In this document: positions 39,767-48,797 of the stretch, piece by piece
How positions within the stretch are numbered: position 1 is the first letter of the stretch
Layout: each line of letters starts with the position of its first letter
From: Roseobacter sp. MED193
GTDB taxonomy: Bacteria > Pseudomonadota > Alphaproteobacteria > Rhodobacterales > Rhodobacteraceae
Direction: 5' to 3'
Length of the DNA: 64,000 nt
Assembly (NCBI RefSeq): GCF_000152965.1
Contig: NZ_CH902583.1
Span: forward strand, 865,343 to 929,342
The notes under the pieces: model-generated
Seen by the model: the letters and a program-made list of their open reading frames with translations, nothing else
What the model was told of the DNA's origin: nothing
Database searches by the model: none
Position numbers and translations under genes: made by a program

Positions 39767-40564
39767 ATGACCCTCGAAGATGCCCTGAACGAGTTGAACG
39801 CCGCTTTTGAGCCCGGTCGCGCCGAACAGATGGTAAGCTACCACAAGCAAAAGCGCATCGTCCTGGGCATTCCCAATACAGCAATCAATGACATCACCAA
39901 GGGCTGGCGCCAGTCGCTGACGGTGGAAGAGCGCGTCACCCTGGCGGATGAGCTGTGGAAAACAGATGTCTTTGAGGCCCGCATTGCCGCTGGCAAGCTG
40001 CTCACTCAGGCCCGGATTCAGGATGACGCGGCGGTCTGGGAGCTGTTGCAAAGCTGGCTGCCCGATTTTGACAGCTGGGCCATTGCGGATCACGCCTGCA
40101 TGGCGATGCAAAAGCGACTGGTCGCTAATCCCACGCGCCTGGACGAGGTTGCGGTCTGGACCACCACTGATCATATGTGGACCCGGCGCGCAGCCCTGGT
40201 GGCCACGCTGCCCTGGGCCAAACTCAACAATCTCAAACCAGAGGATCGAGCCCGCCGTGACCAAATCCTAAGCTGGGCTGCGTCTTATGTGCCGGATCGG
40301 ACCTGGTTTCTGCAAAAGGCCATCGCCTGGTGGATCCGCGATCTCAGCAAACATGACGCGACGGCCAGTCGCGACTTTTTGTTGGAACATGGCGCCGGGA
40401 TGAAGCCCTTTGCCCGAAAAGAGGCCGCGAAATACCTGAAAGAGCCGATCGAGTACCCGGACCTGGCACCTCTGGCGCAAGAAACCGCGCAAGAGCCCGA
40501 TGCAGAGACAAAAACCGCCGAGCCGCTCGTCGCATCCCAAGACGGTGCGCGCGAGATCCACTGA
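39767..40564 (+). CDS. DNA alkylation repair (AlkD-like) HEAT-repeat protein
   Basis: A 265-aa alpha-helical protein of the AlkD/AlkC-like family, whose members excise alkylated bases. Recognised by EMKWTDH-like stretch SWLPDFDSWAIADHACMAM, VWTTTDHMWTRRAALVATLP and KPFARKEAAKYL in HEAT-like pairs; the Trp/Asp residues that hold the DNA lesion are present. It starts 4 nt after glmS, so it is probably co-transcribed. The tail after about 240 is Glu/Thr-rich. Its stop is 2 nt from the convergent lipoprotein stop. Confidence 0.82.
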   Translation: MTLEDALNELNAAFEPGRAEQMVSYHKQKRIVLGIPNTAINDITKGWRQSLTVEERVTLADELWKTDVFEARIAAGKLLTQARIQDDAAVWELLQSWLPDFDSWAIADHACMAMQKRLVANPTRLDEVAVWTTTDHMWTRRAALVATLPWAKLNNLKPEDRARRDQILSWAASYVPDRTWFLQKAIAWWIRDLSKHDATASRDFLLEHGAGMKPFARKEAAKYLKEPIEYPDLAPLAQETAQEPDAETKTAEPLVASQDGAREIH

Positions 40565-40566
40565 GC

Positions 40567-41079
40567 TTAGCCCGCTGGCAGCACTTCGACTTCAACCAGT
40601 TCGGTCAGCGGCGCGCCAAGGGCGCGCATGGCGCTGATCGACAACCGTCCACTGGAACTGTCACCAGATGCGGGTTTTAACGTCACGGTGATCACCTTGC
40701 CATTTGCACTGCGCAGCCGTGCTATATGGTCAGTTGTGACCAAGGAGGTCTCCATCCACAGCCCCGGGATCACCGGATCGCCCAAAGAGGCCACCGTTTG
40801 TGCCCGTCCCTGAAATCTGGGCACAGCGCCTCCGGCCCCCGCCCCGGCGCCCTGGCCAGCGCCCAGTTCACTGGAGTTGACGGCGGCAGGGTTCTGCACA
40901 GTTACCCCCTCTGGCTCGCTTTCCAATTCTGGAATAACTGAGAGCGGCGCGCCAGGATCACTTTGTGATGCCTGCACCGGCGCCGCGCCCCCCCCTCCCA
41001 GAATATCTGAGTTCCACTGCAAGCTATTGCAGCCACTTAAAATAACCAGGGGCGCCAAGGCGAAAATCATCTGTTTCAT
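40567..41079 (-). CDS. lipoprotein of unknown function
   Basis: A 170-aa predicted lipoprotein: MKQMIFALAPLVILSGC with lipobox LSGC. A Gly/Ala/Pro-rich linker (about 85-105, including GAGQGAGAGAGG) leads to a C-terminal domain (residues about 110-170) with GLWMETSLVTTD and GRLSISAMRAL. No family was named. It is convergent with the AlkD-like gene with only 2 nt between the stops and no obvious terminator. Confidence 0.72.
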   Translation of the reverse strand: MKQMIFALAPLVILSGCNSLQWNSDILGGGGAAPVQASQSDPGAPLSVIPELESEPEGVTVQNPAAVNSSELGAGQGAGAGAGGAVPRFQGRAQTVASLGDPVIPGLWMETSLVTTDHIARLRSANGKVITVTLKPASGDSSSGRLSISAMRALGAPLTELVEVEVLPAG

Positions 41080-41171
41080 GGGGCAAGCCTAGCTCTGGCG
41101 CGCAGCTATTGCCAGTCCCAATACGCAGTCTGTCCTTGCCCTAAGCGAGTGTGCGCCTTAGCAATGATGCC

Positions 41172-42182
41172 ATGAATGCTCCACTGATTGATCCCTTCGC
41201 CCGCGCCATCACCTATCTGCGCGTTTCGGTCACCGACAGGTGCGATTTCCGCTGCGTTTATTGCATGTCGGAAAACATGACCTTTCTGCCCAAAAAGGAG
41301 CTGCTCACCCTGGAAGAACTGGATGTGCTGTGTTCCAGCTTCATCAAGATGGGGGTGCAGAAACTGCGCATCACTGGCGGCGAACCTTTGGTACGCCGGG
41401 GGATCATGACCTTTTTTGAGAGCATGACTCGGCATCTGGACAGCGGCGCGCTGAAGGAGTTGACCCTCACCACCAATGGCTCGCAGCTGGAGAAATACGC
41501 CGATGCGCTTTATGCCGCCGGGGTGCGCCGGGTGAATATCTCGCTCGACACCCTGGACGAAGACAAATTTGCCCGCGTCACCCGCTGGGGCCGCCTGCCC
41601 CAGGTACTGCGCGGCATTGATGCGGCCCAAAAGGCCGGGCTGCGGGTCAAGATCAACGCAGTGGCGCTAAAAGACTTCAACGAGTCAGAGCTGCCCGCCA
41701 TCACCCACTGGTGTGCGACACGCGACTTGGACCTCACCTGGATCGAAGTGATGCCCATGGGCGAAGACATCGGTGATGAGAACCGCATTGGCCAGTTCTG
41801 GTCGCTGAAAGACGTACGCGCTGAGTATGAAAACCACTATACGGTGACCGATCTTGCTGAACGCACAGGGGGGCCGGCGCGTTATGTGCGGCTGGAAGAG
41901 ACCGGTCAGAAGATCGGCTTTATCACACCGCTCAGTCATAATTTCTGTGAAAGCTGCAACCGGGTGCGTGTGACCTGTACGGGCGAAATTTACACCTGCC
42001 TTGGTCAGGAAGGCTCTGCCGATTTGCGCGCGCCTTTGCGCGCAGAACAAGAAGGCTCAGAGATCTTGGAACAGGCAATCCGCGCCGCTATTGGTGACAA
42101 ACCTAGAGGCCATGATTTTGACTACTCCCGGCAAGAAGTGGGCGGGACCATGTCGCGCCACATGAGCCACACCGGCGGTTAA
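41172..42182 (+). CDS. moaA: GTP 3',8-cyclase MoaA (molybdenum cofactor biosynthesis)
   Basis: Radical SAM enzyme that with MoaC converts GTP to cPMP, the first step of molybdopterin. The 336-aa protein has the SAM cluster motif C24-x3-C28-x2-C31 (CDFRCVYC), GGEPLVRRG, and a C-terminal [4Fe-4S] site with [13 protein letters not shown]. The C-terminal GG found in most MoaA is present (HTGG). The start at 41172 fits the family; a GTG at 41151 is the alternative, and neither has a strong ribosome site. Confidence 0.96.
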   Translation: MNAPLIDPFARAITYLRVSVTDRCDFRCVYCMSENMTFLPKKELLTLEELDVLCSSFIKMGVQKLRITGGEPLVRRGIMTFFESMTRHLDSGALKELTLTTNGSQLEKYADALYAAGVRRVNISLDTLDEDKFARVTRWGRLPQVLRGIDAAQKAGLRVKINAVALKDFNESELPAITHWCATRDLDLTWIEVMPMGEDIGDENRIGQFWSLKDVRAEYENHYTVTDLAERTGGPARYVRLEETGQKIGFITPLSHNFCESCNRVRVTCTGEIYTCLGQEGSADLRAPLRAEQEGSEILEQAIRAAIGDKPRGHDFDYSRQEVGGTMSRHMSHTGG

Positions 42183-42192
42183 GCGAAACGTG

Positions 42193-43527
42193 ATGACCAA
42201 GCCTGAGCAAACAGCATCGCCCACGCTGCTGTTTTATAGCTATCGTGCCGTGACTGCGCTGCTGGCCCCCTTCGCCTATCGCAAGGTTGCTGCGAAACTC
42301 GCGGCCCATGGCATCAGCGAGGCGCGCCAACGCGAAAGGCTGGGTCACGCCAGTAAAGCCCGCCCGGAAATGTCCGCAAGCGCACCGTTGATCTGGTTTC
42401 ATGGGGCCTCCGTTGGCGAAAGCCTGGCGGCAATCACCCTGATCAATCGACTGCACAGCCGCCTGCCCGCTGCCCGTTTTTTGTTGACCTCAGGCACCGC
42501 GACCTCTGCCGAGATGGCGGAAAACCGTTTGCCGGACTGCGCTGAACACCAGTTTGCCCCATTGGATACCGTCGGCGCCGTAAACCGCTTCCTGGATCAT
42601 TGGCGCCCCGACGCAGGGATTTTTGTGGAAAGCGAGCTTTGGCCCGTAACCCTTGCCGCTGCCAAGGCCCGCGGCACCCGGCTGGCCCTGGTCAATGCGC
42701 GGCTCTCTGCCAAATCTGTCGCAGGCTGGCGCAAAAAACTGCCAACCGCGCGTTTCATCATGGGGCTTTTTGATCTTCTGCTGACCCAAAACCAATCCGT
42801 GGCCAAGGATCTGCTATCGCTGGGCGCTAATCCCGCGCGGGTGTTCCCCAGTGGTAACCTGAAGGCAGGTGCCGCCGCGCTGCCGCAAAAATCCGATGTT
42901 CTGGCCGAGATGCGCACTGCCCTTGCCGGGCGCCCTCTATGGATTGCCAGCTCTACCCATCGGGGCGAAGAAGAGACGATTTTGGACGCCCATAAGACCC
43001 TGTTGCGCGATCACCCAGATCTGTGTCTTTTACTGGTGCCGCGCCACCCGGAACGCGCAGAGGAAATCGGGGCCAAGATCACTCAGGCGGGCCTGACATA
43101 TGTAAAACGGAGCTCAGCCTCCCCATTCCCCGAACAAACCCAGGTCTATCTGGCTGACACGCTGGGGGAGTTGGGCACCTGGTACGCGCTGTCACCGATT
43201 GTATTCCTCGGCGGTTCCCTGTTGCCCATCGGGGGACACAATCCATTTGAGGTTGCCCAGGCCGGGGCCGCCGTGCTCACCGGGCCGGGCTATAGCAACT
43301 TCCTCGAGACCTTCCCGCCGATGATCGCATCTGGCGGCGCAACCGAAGTGACAAACGCCCTCGATCTGGCGCGGGCGGTGGACCTTTGGCTGACCCAGCC
43401 CGACCAGCTGCAAAAGGCCCAAGGTGCAGCACGCAACTATGTGGCCGATCAATCTGGACAGTTGGACGTTGTGGTTGACCGCCTGATCAGCAGTCTGAGC
43501 TTGAATTCATCGGAAAGAGCATCATGA
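42193..43527 (+). CDS. waaA: 3-deoxy-D-manno-octulosonic-acid transferase
   Basis: Transfers Kdo to lipid A at the inner membrane. The 444-aa GT30-family protein has an N-terminal membrane segment (LLFYSYRAVTALLAPF), IWFHGASVGESLAA, FVESELWP near 145, and C-terminal FLGGSLLPIGGHNPFE. The ATG at 42193 is preferred to the GTG at 42190. It overlaps the next glycosyltransferase by 4 nt. Confidence 0.95.
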   Translation: MTKPEQTASPTLLFYSYRAVTALLAPFAYRKVAAKLAAHGISEARQRERLGHASKARPEMSASAPLIWFHGASVGESLAAITLINRLHSRLPAARFLLTSGTATSAEMAENRLPDCAEHQFAPLDTVGAVNRFLDHWRPDAGIFVESELWPVTLAAAKARGTRLALVNARLSAKSVAGWRKKLPTARFIMGLFDLLLTQNQSVAKDLLSLGANPARVFPSGNLKAGAAALPQKSDVLAEMRTALAGRPLWIASSTHRGEEETILDAHKTLLRDHPDLCLLLVPRHPERAEEIGAKITQAGLTYVKRSSASPFPEQTQVYLADTLGELGTWYALSPIVFLGGSLLPIGGHNPFEVAQAGAAVLTGPGYSNFLETFPPMIASGGATEVTNALDLARAVDLWLTQPDQLQKAQGAARNYVADQSGQLDVVVDRLISSLSLNSSERAS

Positions 43528-44567
43528 CCGAGCTTTTTGTCACCAATTTCAACAAGAACTTCACCGGAGTTTCTGCCACGGCGGCAAATGTTCTGCGCCA
43601 ACAACATGCGTTGCACTCAGTTGAACTGGTTGGTCGCCCCCTCCCCGGCTGCCCCCACCCGATCTCCCTGAAACAGGCCCGCCAACAGTCTGCACAGCCT
43701 CCCCGAGAATACCCCTTTTCAATCTGGCACGTGCGCCGCAACACCGAGATGCGCGCGGCCTTGTGGACACGGGATGTGCTACGCCTCCCCATCCGCATTG
43801 TCTTTACCTCCGCCGCGTTGCGCCGTCACTCTGCCCTGCCACGTTGGCTGATTTCACGCATGGATGCCGTGGTTGCCACCACTGAGGAAGCGGCGACATT
43901 CGTACCGCATGTGCGTGCCGTGGTTCCCCATGGCGTCGATACAGATAACTTCACCCCCGCTTTGGACCGTCGCGCCGCCTGGAAGGCGCTTGGCCATGGC
44001 GGAGAGATGGGGATTGCCAGCATTGGCCGGATCCGCCCGGAAAAAGGTACCGACCTTTTTGTTGAGGCTATGCTGCACCTGTTGCCGCAGCTTCCCGGTG
44101 CCAAGGCTCTGGTGCTGGGGCGGGCCACGCGCGAGCATCAGGGGTTCCTCAAAGGGCTACAGGAGCGCATTCGGGCTGCAGGCCTGTCCGAGCGCATTCT
44201 GTTTCCCGGCGAGATCCCTGCTGCTGAACTGCCGCAAACCATGCGCGCCTTGTCCCTCGTGATGCAATTGCCCCGCTACGAGGGCTACGGCATGGTACCC
44301 CTAGAAGCGATGGCCAGCGCTGTCCCCTTTGTCGGCTCTGAAGCGGGCTATTATCGCGCCTTTAGCGCGCAGGGCAGTGCTGGGCACATTGTGCCGCAAC
44401 AAGCTCCGGCGGAGGCGGCTGCGGCCGCCCTGGCACTGCTGTGCGACCCGGATCAGCATCAGACCATGAGTCGGACGGCCCATGACATCGCCCTCAACAG
44501 CTTTAGCGTCACGCGCGAAGCGCAGGGGATTGAGGCGGTGTATCAGGAACTTTGGGCCAAAGGCTAA
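43524..44567 (+). CDS. GT4-family glycosyltransferase, probably LPS core
   Basis: GT-B glycosyltransferase of 347 aa. The C-domain has IASIGRIRPEKGTDLFVEAM (near 168-187) and the donor-site motif RYEGYGMVPLEAMAS (near 250-264) with the EX7E arrangement. The N-domain holds VVPHGVDTDNF. Coupling to waaA (ATGA overlap 43524-43527) suggests that it adds a core sugar, perhaps mannose as in LpcC, but the donor is not proven. Confidence 0.87.
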   Translation: MTELFVTNFNKNFTGVSATAANVLRQQHALHSVELVGRPLPGCPHPISLKQARQQSAQPPREYPFSIWHVRRNTEMRAALWTRDVLRLPIRIVFTSAALRRHSALPRWLISRMDAVVATTEEAATFVPHVRAVVPHGVDTDNFTPALDRRAAWKALGHGGEMGIASIGRIRPEKGTDLFVEAMLHLLPQLPGAKALVLGRATREHQGFLKGLQERIRAAGLSERILFPGEIPAAELPQTMRALSLVMQLPRYEGYGMVPLEAMASAVPFVGSEAGYYRAFSAQGSAGHIVPQQAPAEAAAAALALLCDPDQHQTMSRTAHDIALNSFSVTREAQGIEAVYQELWAKG

Positions 44568-44602
44568 AACTTGGCGAAGGGCGTCCTGCCCCACCGGGCA
44601 TA

Positions 44603-44630
44603 AAAAAGCCCGGCAAGTGCCGGGCTTTTT
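44603..44630. terminator. bidirectional terminator after the glycosyltransferase gene
   Basis: AAAAAGCCCGGC pairs perfectly with GCCGGGCTTTTT around AAGT, with T-rich DNA after it on the plus strand. It separates the converging glycosyltransferase and amidohydrolase genes. Confidence 0.9.
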
Positions 44631-44655
44631 CTTTTTTGGTCGGAATGCCGTCTTT

Positions 44656-45819
44656 TTAGGCTGCAGGCATACGTTGCTCGACGATACCGGCCCACCAGCT
44701 GCAGCCAGCCGGGATGGCTTCGTCGTTGAAGTTGTATTCCGGGTGATGCACATCGGCACTGTCGCCATTGCCCACCAGGATATATGCGCCGGGGCGTTCT
44801 TCCAGCATGAAGGCAAAGTCCTCTCCACCCATGACCAGGGGCGCTTCTTCGCAATTTCCAGAGATGTCTGTCGCAACCTTTGCCGCGAAGTCTGTCTGTT
44901 CTTCGTGGTTGACCATAACGGGATAGCCGCGATGGTAGGTTACCTCAGCCGTGCCGCCAAAGGTCGCGGCGACGCCCGCGCAGATCTCGTTGATCCGCTT
45001 TTCGGCCAGATTGCGCATCTCCGCAGACATGGTCCGCACGGTGCCTTTGATCTGCACGCGCTGCGGGATCACGTTGAACGCCTTGGACGAGGTTTCAAAC
45101 GAGGTCACCGAAACCACCACGCGATCCACTGGGTCAGCGTTGCGCGATGCGATGGTTTGCAGCGCCAAAACGGCCTGAGCAGACATCACGGTGGTGTCGA
45201 TGGTCTCTTGCGGCTTGGCCGCGTGCCCCCCGCGCCCTTCGAAGGTTATGTCGAACTGGTCGGTCGCCGCAAAGAAGGCGCCGGGACGGATGGCAAAACT
45301 GCCAACCGGTTTACCCGGCCAGTTGTGCATGCCGTAGACTTCCTGGATGTTCCAGCGCTCCATCATGCCATCATCGCACATTTCCTTGCCGCCGCCGCCG
45401 CCTTCTTCGGCGGGCTGGAAGATCACCACGACGGTGCCATCAAAGTTGCGGGTCTCAGACAGGTACTTGGCCGCACCCAAGAGCATCGCAGTGTGGCCAT
45501 CATGGCCACAGGCGTGCATGGCATTTGCTGTCTTGGAAGCATACTCCAGCCCGGTCTGCTCGTGGATCGGCAGTGCATCCATGTCGGCGCGCAGCCCAAT
45601 GACCTTGCCCGCGCTGTCGCTCTTGCCCTTGATCACGCCCACAACACCGGTGCGACCAATGCCGGTGACGATCTCGTCACAGCCAAATTCCTTTAGCTTT
45701 TCCGCCACCAGTGCCGAGGTGCGGTGCGTCTCAAACAGAATCTCAGGGTTTTCATGAATGTCGCGGCGCCATTCGGTGATTTCATTTTGCAATTCGGCAA
45801 AGCGATTCTTGACCGGCAT
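44656..45819 (-). CDS. M20D amidohydrolase, copy 3 of tandem array
   Basis: Metal-dependent M20D peptidase/amidohydrolase (hippurate, N-acyl-amino-acid or IAA-conjugate type), 387 aa. Metal-site motifs are HACGHDGHTAML (near 100), PAEEGGGGG, MHNWPG and GGEDFAFMLE. An inserted dimerisation domain lies between. It is the distal gene of three tandem homologues that share the N-terminus MPVKNRFA. The substrate is unknown. Confidence 0.92.
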   Translation of the reverse strand: MPVKNRFAELQNEITEWRRDIHENPEILFETHRTSALVAEKLKEFGCDEIVTGIGRTGVVGVIKGKSDSAGKVIGLRADMDALPIHEQTGLEYASKTANAMHACGHDGHTAMLLGAAKYLSETRNFDGTVVVIFQPAEEGGGGGKEMCDDGMMERWNIQEVYGMHNWPGKPVGSFAIRPGAFFAATDQFDITFEGRGGHAAKPQETIDTTVMSAQAVLALQTIASRNADPVDRVVVSVTSFETSSKAFNVIPQRVQIKGTVRTMSAEMRNLAEKRINEICAGVAATFGGTAEVTYHRGYPVMVNHEEQTDFAAKVATDISGNCEEAPLVMGGEDFAFMLEERPGAYILVGNGDSADVHHPEYNFNDEAIPAGCSWWAGIVEQRMPAA

Positions 45820-45892
45820 GGAAACTCTCCTTGGTATAATTTCCCGGTAATCTTCCGGGATGTTTGCATATTCTTGCAGATCCCCAGCCAGA

Positions 45893-47062
45893 TCAGGCCA
45901 CAGGCATCCGTTGTTCGATCATCTCGGCAAACCAGCTGATCCCCGTTGGAATGGCCGCATCGTTGAAATCATATTCAGGGTGGTGAAGACCTGCCGATGG
46001 GCCATTGCCCAGCTGGATCATTGCCCCAGGGCGCTCTTGCAGCATAAAGGAGAAGTCTTCGCCCCCCATGGACAGGTTCGCCTCCTGGCAGGCCCCAACA
46101 CCAGAGACCGTCTCTGCGGCCAACTGGGCAAAATCTGCCGCAGAATCGTCGTTAATTGTCACCGGCACTCCAAGATGGAAGGCCAGATCTGCCGTACCGC
46201 CGAAGGTTTGGGCAATACCATCGGCGATGGCCTGGATCCGTTCAGGGATGAGCTTGCGCGCTTCTGGGGAGTGGGTGCGCACGGTGCCGCGCACCTCGGC
46301 ACGATCCGGGATCACGTTAAAGGCCTTTGAGGAGGTCTCGGCCGAGGTGACGGACAGAACTCCCTGCAAAACCGGGTCAACATTGCGCGACAGAACAGTC
46401 TGCAAGGCGCAGATAATATGGGACATCATGACCGTCGTATCGACAGTTTCCTGCGGCTTTGCCGCGTGGCCCCCGCGCCCCTGCAAGACCAAAGTAAACT
46501 CATCCACTGAGGCTAAGATCGGACCAGCACGGACGGTGAATTTACCCAATTCAATCCCCGGGGCGTTGTGAATTGCATAGACCTCATCGATGCCAAAACG
46601 CTCCATCAAGCCATCTTTGCACATGGCCTCGGCACCATTGCCGCCCTCTTCGGCAGGCTGGAAAATCACCACGGCCGTGCCATCAAAATTGCGGGTCTCA
46701 GCCAGGTATTTGGCCGCCCCCAAGAGCATTGCCGTATGCCCGTCATGACCGCAGGCATGCATGGCCCCATCGGTTTTAGAGGCATGGGGCAGCCCCGTCT
46801 GTTCTTGCATCGGCAATGCGTCCATGTCAGCGCGCAGCCCAATGGCGCGCCCCAATGTATCACTGCGCCCCCGGATCACCGCAACAACGCCGGTGCGGCC
46901 AATGCCAGTCACCACCTCATCGCAGCCAAAGCTCTTCAGCTTTTCGGCCACCAAAGCTGAGGTCCGGTGAGTCTCATACAGGATTTCCGGGTTTTCGTGG
47001 ATGTCACGGCGCCAACCGGCCACCTCGTCGTGCAGATCAGCTATTCGGTTCTTGACTGGCAT
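45893..47062 (-). CDS. M20D amidohydrolase, copy 2 of tandem array
   Basis: A 389-aa M20D amidohydrolase with HACGHDGHTAML, PAEEGGNGA, AIHNAPG and GGEDFSFML. The start is placed at 47062 (MPVKNRIADL) by alignment with its two neighbours. The frame is open 91 codons further but that part overlaps copy 1 antisense to nothing and is not homologous. It lies 73 nt after the start side of copy 3's 5' end and 22 nt downstream of copy 1. Confidence 0.92.
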   Translation of the reverse strand: MPVKNRIADLHDEVAGWRRDIHENPEILYETHRTSALVAEKLKSFGCDEVVTGIGRTGVVAVIRGRSDTLGRAIGLRADMDALPMQEQTGLPHASKTDGAMHACGHDGHTAMLLGAAKYLAETRNFDGTAVVIFQPAEEGGNGAEAMCKDGLMERFGIDEVYAIHNAPGIELGKFTVRAGPILASVDEFTLVLQGRGGHAAKPQETVDTTVMMSHIICALQTVLSRNVDPVLQGVLSVTSAETSSKAFNVIPDRAEVRGTVRTHSPEARKLIPERIQAIADGIAQTFGGTADLAFHLGVPVTINDDSAADFAQLAAETVSGVGACQEANLSMGGEDFSFMLQERPGAMIQLGNGPSAGLHHPEYDFNDAAIPTGISWFAEMIEQRMPVA

Positions 47063-47084
47063 CGCGCGTGTCCTTCTTGCAAAT

Positions 47085-48251
47085 TTAGGCGGCTGGCATT
47101 CGTCGTTCAACGAGTTCGGCAAACCAGCTGCAGCCCAGCGGAATCGCTTCATCATCAAAGATGTAAGCCGGGTGGTGACACATTGGCGTGTCACCATTTC
47201 CGAGGAAAATATAGGCGCCCGGGCGCTCTTCCAGCATGTAGGCGAAATCTTCTGATGGCATGATTGGCGGCGTATCCTCATCCACCGCAGCGCCGACTGC
47301 ACGAGCGGCCTCGATGGCAAAACCGGTCTCTGCATCGGTGTTGATTGTCACCGGATACCCTGGTGACCAGGTCACCTCGGCGACGGCACCAAAGGCCTCA
47401 GCCGTGCTGGTGGCAACACGGCGCACCCACTCTTCGGCCTGGGTGCGATATTCGGTGTCCAAAGTGCGCACTGTCCCCTGCAATTTGGCGGTATGTGCGA
47501 TAACATTTGAAGCGGTACTATCTGTTTCAAAGGTACCAACGGTCAAGACCACGCGTTTCACCGGGTCGACGTTACGCGACACGATGGCGTTCAGCGAGAC
47601 CACGATCTGCGAGGCCACAAGGGTGGTATCGATGGAATCATGGGGGGCAGCCGCATGGCCACCCTTGCCAGTGACCAAAATCTCAAACTCATCCGAAGAG
47701 GCCAAAAGGGCACCTGGGCGAATGCCAAATTCACCCACAGGCATGCCCGGCGTATTGTGCAGCCCGTAGACTTCCTGAATACCCCAGCGCTCCATCAACC
47801 CGTCGTCGCACATGGCCTTGGCCCCTGCACCGCCCTCCTCGGCGGGCTGGAAGATCAAGACGACCTTGCCATCAAAATTACGGGTCTCTGCCAGGTATTT
47901 TGCCGCCCCCAGCAGCATAGCCGTATGGCCATCATGGCCGCAGGCATGCATCACACCGGGCGTTTTCGAGGCATAGTCCACCCCTGACGCCTCATGAATG
48001 GGCAGCGCATCCATATCGGCACGCAGGCCAATGACCCGCCCCGAGGTATTGGTCTTGCCCTCAATCACCGCAACAACGCCGGTCTTACCTATGCCGGGGA
48101 TCACATCCGTGACGCCAAAGCCCTTCAGCTGTTCCTGTACAAAGGCTGCGGTCTTATGCACCTCATACATCAGTTCAGGGTTTTCATGCAGATGGCGCCG
48201 CCATCCGGTGATCTCTTGCTGCAGGTCAGCGAAACGGTTTTTGATAGGCAA
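47085..48251 (-). CDS. M20D amidohydrolase, copy 1 of tandem array (TTG start)
   Basis: A 388-aa M20D amidohydrolase. The start is TTG at 48251 (reading MPIKNRF, aligned with the MPVKNRF of its neighbours) with GAGAGGAG 8 nt upstream. Motifs are HACGHDGHTAML, PAEEGGAGA and LHNTPG. The third site reads PSEDFAYMLE where the other copies have GGEDF, the one visible change near the metal site. It is the promoter-proximal gene of the array, 53 nt after the MarR gene. Confidence 0.9.
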   Translation of the reverse strand: MPIKNRFADLQQEITGWRRHLHENPELMYEVHKTAAFVQEQLKGFGVTDVIPGIGKTGVVAVIEGKTNTSGRVIGLRADMDALPIHEASGVDYASKTPGVMHACGHDGHTAMLLGAAKYLAETRNFDGKVVLIFQPAEEGGAGAKAMCDDGLMERWGIQEVYGLHNTPGMPVGEFGIRPGALLASSDEFEILVTGKGGHAAAPHDSIDTTLVASQIVVSLNAIVSRNVDPVKRVVLTVGTFETDSTASNVIAHTAKLQGTVRTLDTEYRTQAEEWVRRVATSTAEAFGAVAEVTWSPGYPVTINTDAETGFAIEAARAVGAAVDEDTPPIMPSEDFAYMLEERPGAYIFLGNGDTPMCHHPAYIFDDEAIPLGCSWFAELVERRMPAA

Positions 48252-48304
48252 AGGTGCAACTCCTCTCAATTGAGATGATTGTTACGAGAATTAAAATCTC
48301 TTGT

Positions 48305-48775
48305 CTATGTCTCTTGCAAGTCCGGGCCATGAGCGGTGAGAAAGGTCACAAGACTTTCCTGCAAGACGGAAATATCGGCGTGGCTCAAACCGCCGGTCAC
48401 CTCACTGCGCAGATCTTCGAGACGTTTTTTCGCGGCGATCGTATAGGCCAGACCAGGATCCGTCAGGGTCAAGCGGACCGTGCGCCGGTCATCATCGCAA
48501 CGCTCACGCAGAACCAAACCCTGGTCCTCCAGTTTATCCACGTAGCGCCCCAAAGTGGCGTCATTGATCGCAAGAATCGCACCATAGACGCTTTGGACCA
48601 AGCCCGGCTTGCGGTGGACCATCCCCAAGACGCTGAGGTGACCTGCCGATAGGCCTGATTCCTTGCCAATGGCCTCAACATGCTGCGCGATCATCCGACC
48701 CGCAATCTGAGTTAGAACAGAAAAATCAATATCTTCGTAGATGCCTTTGGGAAGGTCGTGCTCTCGTTTTTCCAT
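48305..48775 (-). CDS. MarR-family transcriptional regulator
   Basis: A 156-aa winged-helix regulator with the MarR layout. HTH region VYGAILAINDATLGRYVDKLEDQGLV (about 66-91) is followed by the wing motif RCDDDRRTVRLTLTDPG. Start ATG 48775 follows AAAGG; a GTG at 48781 is also possible. It lies upstream of and in line with the three amidohydrolases, so it is a likely local regulator. The ligand is unknown. Confidence 0.92.
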   Translation of the reverse strand: MEKREHDLPKGIYEDIDFSVLTQIAGRMIAQHVEAIGKESGLSAGHLSVLGMVHRKPGLVQSVYGAILAINDATLGRYVDKLEDQGLVLRERCDDDRRTVRLTLTDPGLAYTIAAKKRLEDLRSEVTGGLSHADISVLQESLVTFLTAHGPDLQET

Positions 48776-48797
48776 AATCACCTTTCACAGGGGGCCG

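Noticed and set aside
44482-45696. Plus-strand frame opposite the third M20D gene
   Set aside because: Crosses a strong terminator and has no family features.
47063-47335. 91-codon N-terminal extension of the second M20D gene
   Set aside because: It runs over the 3' end of the first copy in another frame and is not homologous; alignment of the three copies sets the start at 47062.
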